A stretch of 64,000 nucleotides of DNA from Staphylotrichum longicolle (taxonomy: Eukaryota; Ascomycota; Sordariomycetes; Sordariales; Chaetomiaceae). The stretch covers positions 7,316,001 to 7,380,000 of the forward strand of contig JAHCVI010000001.1 in assembly GCA_019096155.1 (NCBI GenBank). The letters are read 5' to 3'. Below the pieces are notes generated by a model. The model was not told the DNA's origin and did no database searches. It was given only the letters and a program-made list of their open reading frames with translations. Position numbers and translations under genes: made by a program. This document shows, in pieces, positions 21,513 to 32,497 of this stretch (its first letter is position 1; each line of letters begins with the position of its first letter).

Positions 21513-21524
21513 AGGGTTAGGGTT
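21513..21524. promoter_or_regulatory. TTAGGG-type box (AGGGTTAGGGTT)
   Basis: Two telomere-type units, 257 bp upstream of the Dsc4-like start. This is similar in size and distance to the box upstream of the G-patch gene. A Tbf1/Myb-type binding site is inference. Confidence 0.5.
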
Positions 21525-21844
21525 TGATTGGCCCGTCTGCCTGTCATGACAACGGTTAACCCCTGGTAACCCCCTTCCTTCCTCACACCTCACTTACTCC
21601 CATTCCAAGCAAACATACACTTTACACGCACTTCCTTCAAAACAACGACAACAGAAATCACATTCATGTGTTGCTGCTGGCTTGCCGAACTAGAAACAAG
21701 ACCATAAATCAAAAGCATAAACCCCATCCCGCTGAAATCCAACAACCCTCCCCCCCCCATCAAAACGCCCCTAAAAACTTTCTCTTTTTGTGTTCAAAGA
21801 AACTCCCAAGATTCAAATGGGTTTGATAGGTATCATCATATTAT

Positions 21845-24800
21845 TTACAGGGGCTTGCCGCCAATGAAATCCGACCACCTGCGCACTTCAGAGGGAATGC
21901 CCTCCGGGCGAGGCAGCTTCTCGCTCATGCACTGAGCAAACAGCATGGCGGTCTGTAGGTGTCGAGCACGTCAGTTCCCGTTCTTGAGCAAACAGAAGGG
22001 GCAAAGGGAAATAAAAACTAACCTGAGGCTCCATGAACAGCGGCACACCAAAGTCGACAGCATTGCGGCGCATGACGTAGTCGACGTCCATGACCGTCTT
22101 GCCGCGGGCCTGGGCCAGGTTGAAGCAGCCGCGGATGTCGTACTTCTTGAACACCTCACGCAGGGCGCGCTTGTCCTCCTTGGGGAACTCGATGACCTCG
22201 ACGTTGACCTTCTGCTTGCACTTGGACTCGAGGTGCTGCTTAACCTCCTCGTCGGCAGCGTACAGCTTGTAGCCGAGAGGGGCAAGGTAGTCGGCGACGG
22301 TCGTGAGCCAGTTCTTGCTCAGCTCACCACCAAAGAGGATACCCTCACCGGGCTCGGGCACGCGGAAGTTCATGGCCGACTGCATCGACGACCAGTAGGC
22401 CTCAACCAGGTCCTTGCCGAAGCAGGCCATCTCGCCAGTCGACGCCATCTCGACGCCGAGGAAGGGATCAGCACCCGCCAGACGAGTCCACGAGAACTGC
22501 GGCACCTTGGTCGCGACATAGTTGCGCTCGACCGCCATCAGATCGGTCGGCTCCGGAACCTGCTTGCCGACGAGCGCCTTGGTGGCGACGTCGATGAAGT
22601 TGGTGCCGAGGACCTTGCTGACGAAGGGGAACGACCGCGAGGCACGCAGGTTGCACTCGATCACCTTGAGCTGCGGGAGGCCGCCCTCGGGGTCCTCAGC
22701 CTTGATGATCTGCATGTTGAACGGGCCCGTGATCTTGAGCGCCTGGGCAATCTTCTGAGCAATCTCCTTGACGCGCTGCATCGTGGTCTCGTCCAGGTTG
22801 ACGGGAGGGAGCACCAGGGTAGCGTCACCAGAGTGGACACCAGCCTGCTCGACGTGCTGGCTGACGGCGTGGATCACCAACTTGCCCTCGGAGGCGACAC
22901 CGTCGAGATCAATCTCCTGCGCGCCCTCGATGAACTTGCTGATGACAACGGGGTGGTCAGGCGAGACGTTGGAAGCAGCCTCGAGCTTGTCCTTGAGGTC
23001 CTCCTTGCTGCGAATGACCGTCATGGCGGCACCAGACAGGACGTAGCTGGGGCGGACAAGCACGGGGTAGCCGACCTGCTCAGCAAACTCGCCAGCGGCC
23101 TCGACCGAGGTGAGCTCCTTCCACGCCGGCTGATCGACACCAAGGCTGTCTAGAATCTCGGAGAACTTCTGCCTGTCCTCGGCCTTGTCAATGTCGCGGG
23201 GATCAGTGCCGAGAACCTTGGCACCGCCAGCCTCCTGCAGGCGGAGAGCAATGTTCTGCGGCAGCTGGCCACCGACAGACACCACAACACCGCTCGCGGA
23301 CTCGAGCTCGTAGATATCCATGACACGCTCATAGCTCAGCTCCTCAAAGTAGAGCCTATCGGCTTCGTCATAATCGGTCGACATAGTTTCCGGGTTGTAC
23401 GTGGAGGTTGTTAGTATTCTTGTGTGACTGGGAATTCTCGAGTTTGGCACTTACGTTGATCATGACGGTCTTCTCACCCATGTTCCTCAGGGCACGAGTG
23501 GCGCTGACGGCGCACCAGTCGAACTCGACGGAGCTACCGATACGGTAGACACCGCTGCCGAGAACGATGGTGCCCTTGTCCTCAAAGGTGACATCGTGGC
23601 TCGAGGCGTTGTACGTGGTGTACAGGTAGTTGGTATCCGCAGGGAACTCGGCGGCAAGAGTGTCAATCTTCTTGACCCACGGGCGGATGCCAAACTCCAG
23701 CCTGCGAGCGCGGACCTTGTCCTCGGTGCTGCCGACGGCATGCGCGACCTGCTTGTCGGAGAAGCCCATCTTCTTGGCCTTGAGGACGTGCTCCTTCCTG
23801 AGGCCATTGAGGCTGCCGATCTGCTGCAGCTCCCTGGTGCAGTCCACAATGTTCTGCAGCTTGTGCAGGAACCACTTGTCAATCTTGGTCAGGTCATGGA
23901 CACGGTCAACCGAGTAGTTCTCGTGGAGCATGGCCTGGCCGACAGCCAGCCAGCGGCGGTCGGTGGGGTTCTGGAGCTCGTAGTCGAGATCCGCAAACTT
24001 GGCGCCCTGGAAGCCGACAAAGTTGGGGTCGACCTGCCTGATGGCCTTCTGGAAAGACTCCTCAAAGGTACGGCCGATGGCCATGACCTCGCCAACAGAC
24101 TTCATGGCACTGCCAATGTCCCGCTTGACGTGCTGGAACTTGGACAAGTCCCACCTGGGAATCTTGGTGACGATGTAATCGAGCGAGGGCTCGAAGTTGG
24201 CCGTCGTCGTCTTGGTGACGGCGTTGGGGAGCTCGGGCAGGGTATGACCCAGGCCGATCTTGGCAGCGGTGTACGCCAGGGGGTAACCGGTGGCCTTGGA
24301 GGCCAGGGCAGACGAACGGGAGAGACGGGCGTTGACCTCGATAACCCTGTAGTCGAGGCCATCCGGCTGCAGCGCATACTGGACGTTGCACTCGCCAACG
24401 ACGCCCAAGTGCCTGACGATCTTAATGGCGGCGGTGCGGAGCATGTGATACTCCTCGTCGCTCAGGGTCTGGCTGGGCGCGACAACGATTGAGTCACCGG
24501 TGTGGATGCCCAAGGGGTCGAAGTTCTCCATGTTGCACACAGTAATGCAGTTGTTGTTGGCATCACGGACGACCTCGTACTCGACCTCCTTCCAGCCCTT
24601 GAGCGACTTCTCGACCAGGATCTGGGGTGAGAGGGTAAGCGAGCGGGCGGCCATGTTGCGCAGCTCCTCCTCGTTGTTCGCGAAGCCGGATCCCAGACCA
24701 CCCAGGGCATAGGCAGCGCGGACGATGATGGGGTAGCCGATCTGGGAGGCGGCATCGAGGGCCTCGTCGACGGTGTTGACGGCAATAGACTTGGCAATGG

Positions 24801-25610
24801 GGATGTTAATCTCCTCAAGCGCCTTTGCGAACAGGTCTCTGTCCTCGCTGAGCTCTAGTGTCCTGACGCTGGTGCCGAGGACTCTGACGCCGTATTTCTC
24901 GAACAGGCCCAGCTTCTGCATCTGGACACCGAGGTTGAGGGCCGTCTGGCCGCCGAAGGAGAGGAAGATGCCATCGGGCTTCTCCTTTTGGATGACGTAC
25001 TCGACGTACTCAGGGGTGACGGGGAGGTAGTAGACCTCGTCGGCGAGGATGTGGTTCGTCTGGATGGTAGCGATGTTGGGGTTGATAAGCACAGAGGACA
25101 CGCCAGCTTCCTTGAGGGCCTTGAGGGCTTGTGCGCCTAGATGGGTGGATCGGGATCAGCCTTTGCGCTCTTGACTTGCCTCCCATGTGACTCATTGTTC
25201 ACCGCCCGCCCGAGGGGAGGTTTCTTGGGAGAGTGCTCGCGTGACAAAGACGTACCGGAGTAGTCGAACTCGCCGGCCTGGCCAATGGCAAGACCACCGC
25301 TGCCAATGACGAGGACCTTCTTGACGTCGACGTGCTCCTTGGGTTTTACCACTCCGCTGGCGAGGTAGGCCTTCGGGTCCGGGGCGGGTTGTGCGGCGCC
25401 GGCGCTCGCGCAGGCGGTGGAGGCAGAAAAGAGGCGCTTCTGGGTCAAGCGGGCACTGGGCGACTCGGTCTGTGTGCGGAAGAGGCCATTCTGGGGGCCA
25501 GCAGTCAGTGGCCTCAGCTGGGAGGGGGCTACTGGGACGCGGCGACCATGACGGAGGACGGCCGGAGCACGGCCCGCCTTGGACACGGCCGACAGCATGG
25601 TTCGGGGCAA
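21845..25610 (-). CDS. arg-3: Carbamoyl-phosphate synthase, arginine-specific, large chain (mitochondrial)
   Basis: Exons (transcript order) 25610-25256, 25136-23455, 23399-22023 and 21952-21845 encode about 1173 residues, as expected for CPA2/ARG-3. The enzyme makes carbamoyl phosphate from glutamine-derived ammonia, bicarbonate and two ATP for arginine synthesis, with a small glutaminase subunit not in this window. Both ATP-grasp halves are present, with signatures GSGGLAIGQAGEFDYSG, MKSVGEVMAIGRTFEES, VMINYNPETMSTDYDE and CNLRASRSFPFVSKVLG. The first about 70 residues are an Arg/Ser/Ala-rich mitochondrial presequence containing RLFSAS. Oddity: intron 2 (23454-23400) has a good GTAAGT donor and an ACTAAC branch but ends CACG instead of YAG; the protein fits only if exon 3 starts at 23399. 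Possible Gcn4/CPC1 sites are listed separately. A start four codons downstream is also possible. Confidence 0.93.
23400..23454 (-). other. CPA2 intron 2 with an aberrant 3' end
   Basis: A 55-nt intron with a GTAAGT donor and an ACTAAC branch about 15 nt before its end. The base pair before the required exon start (TAC at 23399) is CG, giving ...CTCCACG. No AG in the right phase lies between the branch and the conserved YNPET codons. A single missing A (CACAG) would restore a normal acceptor. Confidence 0.7.
25188..25194. promoter_or_regulatory. TGACTCA (Gcn4/CPC1-type) site in CPA2 intron 1
   Basis: A perfect TGACTCA heptamer inside the first intron (25255-25137). Cross-pathway control of arginine genes through such sites is established in Neurospora and yeast. 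Its use here is inference. A core TGACTC lies at 25863-25868 upstream of the start, and a TGAGTCA at 26630-26636. Confidence 0.45.
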
Positions 25611-27133
25611 GGTGTTGCGGGTGTTGCGGCGGCGGAAGGTGCTTGTGCAGTCACGGGAAGCCGCTTCAGGGTCTCAGGCAGCACTCCAGTCTCCTCGTGG
25701 TCGTCAATTGACAGTGTCGCAGGTCGTCCCAGGCCGCTTTGGGTCTTGTGCAGTGGGGGAAGGAAGCAGAAGATGGGATTTGTGACAAAGTCGGGATCGC
25801 GATTGCCCACGGCCGTAAAAAAGAGAGATCGGCCGCCGTGGGGAGCGATAAGCGATAAGATGTGACTCTTCGCCCTGTCGCCGCGCTTTGCAGATCGGAC
25901 CCCAGTGCGTGCGCAAAATTTTCCAGGCTATCAGTGCAGAGACCCCATCCGACGCCGGAGCGAGATGCAGTTCTGGACCCAAGTTCATGGTGTTCCATGG
26001 TTTGCAAGCCACAAGACCGGTGCGAGCCGAATCCGGGAACCAGGTTTCCTCGGGACTGCACTAGCCAAATATCCTCCATGCGTCGTTTCTCCTCAAATCA
26101 AATGTGTTAACTGGCAAGATGTCATTGTGTACAGATAGGACATAAGGCACTCTCAAACGTGTCATCGGAGACCCCATGCCCTCAACAAAGTTTGGTGCCG
26201 GCCCGGTGACGGAGGCAAGGAGTCGCATGTCCCGTTCGGCGGTGGACCCCGCAGCATCCCCTGGCGCCCCGCAAAGTTTAGAGTTGAGCCGGTGTGTTGC
26301 TCAGGAATCCGATTGGCCAATTGACCTTGGCCCCCTGGAAGTTTGGCGGTGAAGGGCGAAGAGCGGGCTTGATGTTGGGACGAGCTTGGGTTCAGACCAG
26401 GGAGACTTGGAAGAGATGAAGAGAGGAAAGGAAACAAGAGAAGAAGATTAAAACAAAAACCACAACACAATACAGGCATGAAATGAGAGACACAACAGAA
26501 GAAAACAGTGTGTATAGTATGAATCACCAGTGACAAGACCATACCTAAAACCAGAAAAAGGAAAGGCGGGAGAAATACAAGACAACCTTCGAACCAAACC
26601 GCTGGAAAACAAGGCGACCTTGGCTGGTCTGAGTCAGAATGTGGCTCCCCCAACTCGCCGATAAGCCTCCAACACCACACGTTCCAGTCACCACTTCCTG
26701 TAAACTATCCGCTCGTTTGCAAAAGCTTATTGGTGTACCTCTCTCCAGGGCTGTCCCAGTTATACGCGCGTTTGTCGTAGGCATACAGATCTCGAGTGTT
26801 GTGCATCACATTCAAACAAGCAAGTAGTTCAGCCCTTAATTGCTTTGCTTTGAAAACAGAAACCCCAAAAAATTGATGAGTTTTCAGATGCAACCCCCGC
26901 CCATCACCCAAGCCAAGTAGCCACCGCTCTGTTATCGTCTATGACCGTGACCGCAGCCAAACTCCTGATCCGCAGTATCCATCACCGCACCTCCCTTATG
27001 CCCCGCGTTATCACCGTGTCCTTCTGACCGCAATGGTTGCCTAGATGGCCCGTCTTGTGCTCTGGACCACTCCTCCAGCGGCACCTCCATACCTCGGTGC
27101 CCTACATGTTCCTCCCGTCTCGAATCCTCCCCG
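25611..27133. other. Intergenic region upstream of CPA2
   Basis: About 1.5 kb between the CPA2 start and the NPL4 stop, both on the minus strand. Apart from the Gcn4-type cores noted under the intron-1 site, I see only an A-rich stretch at about 26430-26570. No gene-like frame. Confidence 0.6.
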
Positions 27134-29303
27134 TCACGCCGGTGGCCTGCCCGGCGATGTCGGGCGGCGTTGGTCTCCGTTTAGCCTGACAGCAGCAAAA
27201 CGCTTAGCAAGTGGTTCCTGAAGGTCGTTGGGATCATCAAGTCTACGCAAGGGCGAGGGGTCGCCGCCGCCGTCGCCGTCGCCAGATTGTCGGGAACGCT
27301 TGGGATTTCTCTCACCAGTGGATTGCAGAATCATGTGCAGCGTCTGCCACCCTGTCGTCGAACGCAGCTGGAAGGACTCGGCCAGGTCGTGCTGGGTGGC
27401 CACCCGGCATAGGAGGGCTTCCTCTTCCTACGAGGGAGAAAGGGGTTAGTCATGTTTCACGGGTGGGGGAGATTCGGATGGCGAGGACTTACCTTGGACA
27501 GGACGCCCATCTGATGGATGAAGCAGAGGAGGTGAAAGTCGGAAACATTCATATTGTTGTCCTTCTGGTCCACCTTCAACGCCTTGGCGACGGCCGAGAC
27601 CTCCTGGGCTTCCCCCACATATTCCCTATTCTCGATGGGGAAGCCACTCTGGGTAAAGACGGGCTTCGCCGTCTCTGGGAACCCGTGCGTTAGGGTGACG
27701 AAGAGATATTCGACCGGGAACGCCGGCTTGGCGTTCTCTTGGACGTTAGCCCCGTATTCGTTGATCCTGCGGTAGAACACCTCCGGGATGTAACGCGTCC
27801 TGCTCGTTGATCCGTCATCCTCCTCCTCTTCACGGACGAGCATCTGAGTGGGATCCACGCAAGGCTCGACAATGTCGGCTCTGACCATCTCAACCGCGTC
27901 ATTCGACATCTGGTATGCCGAGATGGAGATTTCGCCCTTCTCGTTGCCAGAGATGACGCATGTGACAAAGTTGGAACCAAACCTCCCCGTGTCGCTCCAC
28001 TTGCTAGGCTTGGGATGCTTGGCTTGCATGCGCGCAGCAAAGACGATCTCCTGGGAGGCGAGGAAGTAGGAATCGGCGTGGCGCTTGCAGACGGCGCTTC
28101 CGTCTCCCTTGCCGGCGTCGATAAGATCGGTCCAGATCACTCCGACCTGCTGCAGCCCGCACAGCTTGGCGACATTGTCGATTTCTTGCTCGTTCTCCCA
28201 TGCGTTGAGCGAGACACCGTCCATCTCGTCAACCTGGGGCGGCTCGTAGATCGCTTCGACCACCGCCTTGATGCCGAGGGGCACCACGTCGTACTCCAAG
28301 TACTTTCCGTACAGGATGCCCAGACGCTGTGTTCCAGTCCGGCGCCAAGCATCGAGGAACTTGTCAATGATCTGTGGTGAAGCGAACTCGACATGGTCTA
28401 CCATGCGGAACTGCTGAGGTTGGAGCGTGATGGCGCTGGGCTGGCACTTGGTGCAGATACCCTCGGGCCATTCAGGGTGGCCTGACGGACAGTCGCGCTT
28501 TACACGGTAGTAGGGCTCGACGAGGGGTGGGATGAAGGAGCTGCCGAGCTCCGGCTTGTTTGTGGCCGAGTTCGTCTTGCGCATGTAGGCGTGGACCGAC
28601 ATGTACTTGATCTTTTTCTCCTCGAGATACTCGGCGTTGAAGGGATCCAGCGGCATGCAGTAGTCGCACATGCCCTTCGGCCCATGGCGGCACATCTTAT
28701 TGTCGCGTTTCCTCGGAATCTTGCCATCTTTCTTGTCTAGCCGGTCGTCCAAAGGCGACTGCCTCACAACCTCCCACGGGTTCTTGATTCGCTCGGCGGA
28801 CGTGTTGGGTGGCGGGTCGATGGGGTGGTCTTCGGTCGGCAGGATCGGTTTTCCGTTGAGTCGATTTGTGGACGACGAAAGAGCAGCCGGCTGGTCGTTG
28901 TGCGAGGCTCCGTTTGTGGCGGCGCCTTGCTGTTGGTAGCTGATGAAGATGAGATCGCCGTGTCTATCGTGCGGTCAGTCACTGGTCGGCTAGCACTCCC
29001 GGCCAACGATCACCACAGAGAAAGACAAGTCACCGTACCGTAGCCCGACCTGGCTGATCTTGAACCTGGAAATTTCCGCGATCTTTTTGGCGTCGGTGCC
29101 TGTTGGGTGGTTCGAGAGGGTGATGGTTTGGGGATCGACGGTTGCGGGAAGCTGCGGAACAAGCTGCACGACAGTCAGCCTCCAGCATCTTGGCAGCTCT
29201 TTAACTTCTCTGGGAATACCTGGTCCGCAAGATGGCCAAATGTGTCGTCCGGTTCCACCGACAGGCGAAACATGCCATCGGGGGAGCGTAGTCGCAGCAG
29301 CAT
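27134..29303 (-). CDS. NPL4: Nuclear protein localization protein 4 (Cdc48 cofactor)
   Basis: Exons (transcript order) 29303-29220, 29163-29039, 28963-27493 and 27427-27134 encode 657 residues. The N-terminus, MLLRLRSPDGMFRLSVEPDD, is the UBX-like domain of Npl4. It is followed by the zinc-binding region (CRHGPKGMCDYCMPLDPFNA, and CPSGHPEWPEGICTKC) and the MPN-like NPL4 domain (VEFASPQIIDKFLDAWRRTG, then GILYGKYLEYDVVPLG). Family role: Npl4 with Ufd1 recruits Cdc48/p97 to polyubiquitylated substrates for extraction from ER membrane, chromatin and complexes. Introns are small with CTAAC or CTGAC branches. The C-terminal exon is low-complexity and disordered, an extension typical of filamentous fungi. 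It is divergent from SEC66, which also acts at the ER. Confidence 0.95.
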
Positions 29304-29944
29304 GGCGGGCAAGTGGTTGCCTGTGTCCGGTGGCACCCGTTCACTGGCCGTTGGATGTTGAGAGTTGGGGAGCTCGAGAAGTTGCTGCCAGAGACTAGGG
29401 AGAAAGAAGTGCCCTCAGTTGACTTGCACAAGGTCTCTGTCTATGGCGAGGTGGCGTTTGGGGGTTGTTGGTGCTCCGGGGTTGTCGAGTTGGAGCTCAT
29501 GGAGCTGTCATCGCTGTAATCATATCGTTGTTGGCACCTAGCAAGCGCACGGAGCTCCCAGCACCTTCGTCATCTCAGCTGTGCCTGACGCCGGAGCAGC
29601 CCCGCGGCCCCGCTGTGGCATGGGCAAGATGGGCTGTTGAGCTAAATGCATACTGTGGGGAGCGCGCCTCGGTAGAGTCATATCCGTGAGGTGGCCCCGG
29701 CGCTCGTGTTTCCTTGCCCCTGTCATGTGCAATGCCAAGACCCAAAAGTTGTCAAGCTGTTCTTTCGGGCCTTGTTCCCGCAGGGCCCTTCTGCAGGGCC
29801 ACCTATACAGGATTCTGTACACAGACGATCCGCCCAACTTCACCTTTGTGTTTCCTGAACCACGCCGCCCACCCCGACGCTCCTTTCTTTTATTTTTCAG
29901 GCCGGCGACTCTCACACACCTTTGCGACACGTCCAGCGTTTGCA
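29304..29944. promoter_or_regulatory. Shared divergent promoter, NPL4 and SEC66
   Basis: 641 bp between outward start codons. The right end (29860-29940) is pyrimidine-rich before SEC66. No named motif is confidently present. Confidence 0.6.
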
Positions 29945-30765
29945 ATGTTCGACGTCAATTGGCAGGGGCTGCTGCTGCCCCTGGCGTACTTGGTGGTGCT
30001 GGTCGGCACTTTCTTGACATTCTCGAGAGTCTACCGCAGGAGGAAAGCCCGTGTGTACTGCCTCGAAAAACGATGTGATTCACGAAGGACGCTGACCATT
30101 TCCCCCCCTCCCAGTCGAGAGCGCCAACCTCGCACCATGGTTCGGTCCGCACCTGCAACGCAACATCTACCTGTCGCTTCTGCACATGGAGCCCGAGGAG
30201 GGGTCAGAGAAGGCGCCCAAGGTGCCGGATAGCGTCATCAGGGCAGCTCTGCTGCGCCGCGCCGTCGAGGACATCCACCGCATCATCCAGATTCGCACTG
30301 CCAAGGCCGCCTGTGGCTCGTTGCTGCAGCGGGGCAGTGTCGGCGACGACCTGTGGCAGCGGTTCCAGCGCGCCGAGAAGGAGATGGAGGACGAGCTGCG
30401 GGATGTCGTGATGGAGGTACGGTTTCCCTTCCAATTACTACTGGATGCAGGTGGCTAACAAGCCGCAGGCTAATGCCCTCGTCCCGGGCTGGGGCCAAAT
30501 CATCTTCCAATCCGCCAACGAGATTGCCGCCAACAAGGTCCTCCGGGACCGGCTCGAGGAGATTGAGGCGCAGACGGAGCGCGACAAGGAGTGGTGGGAG
30601 AAGCGGAGGGCCAGCATCAAGAACGAGTTCATCAAGGAGCTGGACGAGGAGTCGGAGCAAGGACAGGCCAAGGCCGGCAGCGACGACGAAGCCGTTCTGG
30701 TGGACACAAATACCCCGTCAGCCACCCCGTCAGGGGCTTCCAAGAAGAAGAAGGGCAAGAAATAG
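29945..30765 (+). CDS. SEC66: ER translocation protein Sec66 (Sec71)
   Basis: Exons 29945-30050, 30115-30416 and 30469-30765 give 234 residues. A single N-terminal transmembrane helix (LLLPLAYLVVLVGTFLTF) is followed by the charged Sec66 block LESANLAPWFGPHLQRNIYL, then VPDSVIRAALLRRAVEDIHR and VPGWGQIIFQSANEI. The tail ends in lysines. Family role: a non-essential subunit of the Sec62/Sec63 complex for post-translational import into the ER. The first two introns' donors are GTGTGT and GTACGG; the second intron is 52 nt with a GCTAAC branch. Length matches the yeast protein (206) with a longer tail. Confidence 0.93.
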
Positions 30766-31284
30766 GATTCTTCGGGGGGCCGCCGGAAGAAGCGACCGCG
30801 CGTCCGGCTCTAGCGTTGTACAGTAAAAAGGGGGTGTGTGGTTGCTTGGGCGTCGACAGCATAGTGCATGGCGTTGGGTGATGCGTATGGTACCTTGCAT
30901 TTTGTTTTCTTCTTGAGAGCCGCTGGTGAGGCTAGGGACAAACATCCGATCATGTACGAGGTACGATAGCAATCCTCTGGCATCCTTACATCCATCACCC
31001 ACTTGCGCCCGCCTTCACAAATGACGGCAACTAACCATTACACCAGCACTCAAACATCCATGCAGCCAAACCCAAAGCATACTCTCTCCAACGCGAATGT
31101 ACCCATGCCATAAAACGAAAAAGACAAATGCTCGCTCTCTCCATGCCAAATCAACAAACAGCCTTCCTCCCCCTTCCCCAACCCGTCCCAACCCCCAAGC
31201 CGTCCTCCTCCATCCCCAAACCAATCACCAAAAATCAATACCACCCCATCTTCCTCCTCACCTCCTCCTCCTCCTCCCGACCCC
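30766..31284. other. Convergent intergenic region
   Basis: 519 bp between the SEC66 stop and the stop of the small protein on the other strand. It includes CTC-rich simple sequence towards 31255-31284. No gene seen. Confidence 0.6.
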
Positions 31285-31824
31285 TCATCCTCGCCCTCCT
31301 CGCCCCCTCCTCAATCTCCCTCTCCGTCCTCCCCACCATGCCCCCAGCCCCGCCACTCCCTCCCCATTCGCCGTCGCCGTCGCAGTCGCTGTCGCAGTCG
31401 CAGCGGTAGGCGTCTCGCACCCCCTGAGCCCGATGAACCGCCCCAGCCGGCGCCTCTTGTCCTCGAGGCTCAGCCCCGCCGGCCAGTCGACGGGGCAGGG
31501 GTACTGCGCGGTCCAGGCGCAGGGCGTGCGCTGGTGGTAGAAGTGGGCGAGCGCGTCCAGCTGGTCGTCGGTCAGCAGCCAGAAGGCGAGCAGCGTCTGC
31601 GGGAAGGCCGGGTGCACGGCGCCCGTGGTGAGCTGGACGAGGGGCGCGAGCTGCAGGGACATTTGCGTGAGCTTGGTGTGCAGGGCCGGGTTCTTGGCCG
31701 CGAGGCGGGTGCTGAATGCCGTGGTGGTGGTGGTGGTGGTGTTCTGGGCGGTGGTGGTGGCTTGTGGGGAGGAGGGGGAGAAGGGGTTAGGGGTGGTGGG
31801 TTGTTGGGGGGATGGGTGCTCCAT
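31285..31824 (-). CDS. Conserved small fungal protein, unknown function
   Basis: A single exon of 179 residues from the Met at 31824. The frame is open to 32301, but the upstream part is compositionally unlike the rest. After a Ser/Thr/Pro-rich N-terminus comes a compact region, LTDDQLDALAHFYHQRTPCA then WPAGLSLEDKRRRLGRFIGL, with the regular charge pattern of a folded helical domain. It looks like a family found in filamentous ascomycetes, but I cannot name it. The C-terminus has an Ala-Thr repeat encoded by a CTGTCG-type simple sequence, then an Arg/Gly tail, and may vary between strains. No signal peptide or membrane helix. Confidence 0.6.
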   Translation of the reverse strand: MEHPSPQQPTTPNPFSPSSPQATTTAQNTTTTTTTAFSTRLAAKNPALHTKLTQMSLQLAPLVQLTTGAVHPAFPQTLLAFWLLTDDQLDALAHFYHQRTPCAWTAQYPCPVDWPAGLSLEDKRRRLGRFIGLRGCETPTAATATATATATANGEGVAGLGAWWGGRRGRLRRGRGGRG

Positions 31825-32497
31825 TTTTTGGTTTTCGGGTCTCGGTTTGAGTGTGTTGTGCAGTCTCAGCTGGGAGTGGGAGGTTGAGAGTGCTGGTTCG
31901 GTGCCCAGTGGGGGGGAGTGGTGAGAGCAGAGAGAGCTCAGAGATATTATATACGTCTTCCCCGGAAAGAGGAGCAAAGCCTTGTCTGGACGGACCAGGG
32001 AGATGGAAAGAGAAGTGCAGAAGACGACAGAAAAGGGCGTACTTATGCGTATCAGAGCCGTTTTTGCAAAAGACGCTGCCAGCAGCAGAATATACCAGGC
32101 TCTTCCGGAGTTGGGTCGGTTGTCTCTGAGCAACAGTGTAAGCGTTCGTTGATGGAATGTCAAATGACTCTGCGCAACGGAAGCCACACCAACTTTCGGG
32201 GGGGGGGTCGCGTGCTCTTGTAAATGCCCACTCAGAGAAAGGTAGAGACTACTCCTTTCTCCAGAATCGGAAACATCTGTTCCCCCCCTGTCTTTGTTCA
32301 CCGGCTGCTATCTTTGGCCCCCTTGAGACATCTTTAACCCGCACCCCCCTTTGACCACTCTGGGAACAACCAAGACATTGTCTCGCATGGTCAAGAGGGC
32401 GAACATTCCAAAGAGACCTCTCCCAACAACCGAAACGCCCCCACTACAATGCATTATCCCAACGCCAGACGCTCTGTTCCGAATCCGGTTGGCCCTC
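31825..32497. other. Intergenic region upstream of the small protein
   Basis: 673 bp, presumably the promoter of the 31824 gene and the 3' side of ORC3. It has a run of eight Gs near 32200. Nothing else is recognisable. Confidence 0.6.

Larger units (their letters stand above)
21257..21844. other. Intergenic region, Dsc4-like promoter and CPA2 3' side
   Basis: This 588-bp stretch holds a GGCATG repeat at about 21426-21450 and a TTAGGG-type box at 21513-21524. The right half (21590-21790) is A/C-rich and is probably the 3' UTR side of the arginine gene. No coding potential was seen. Confidence 0.6.

Noticed and set aside
21513..21524. Telomere or ancient chromosome end
   Set aside because: Only two units, flanked by normal genes on both sides.
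21945..23153. 402-codon frame antisense to the arginine CPS gene
   Set aside because: A shadow of strong GC3 codon bias on the opposite strand. The sense strand encodes a clear CPS.
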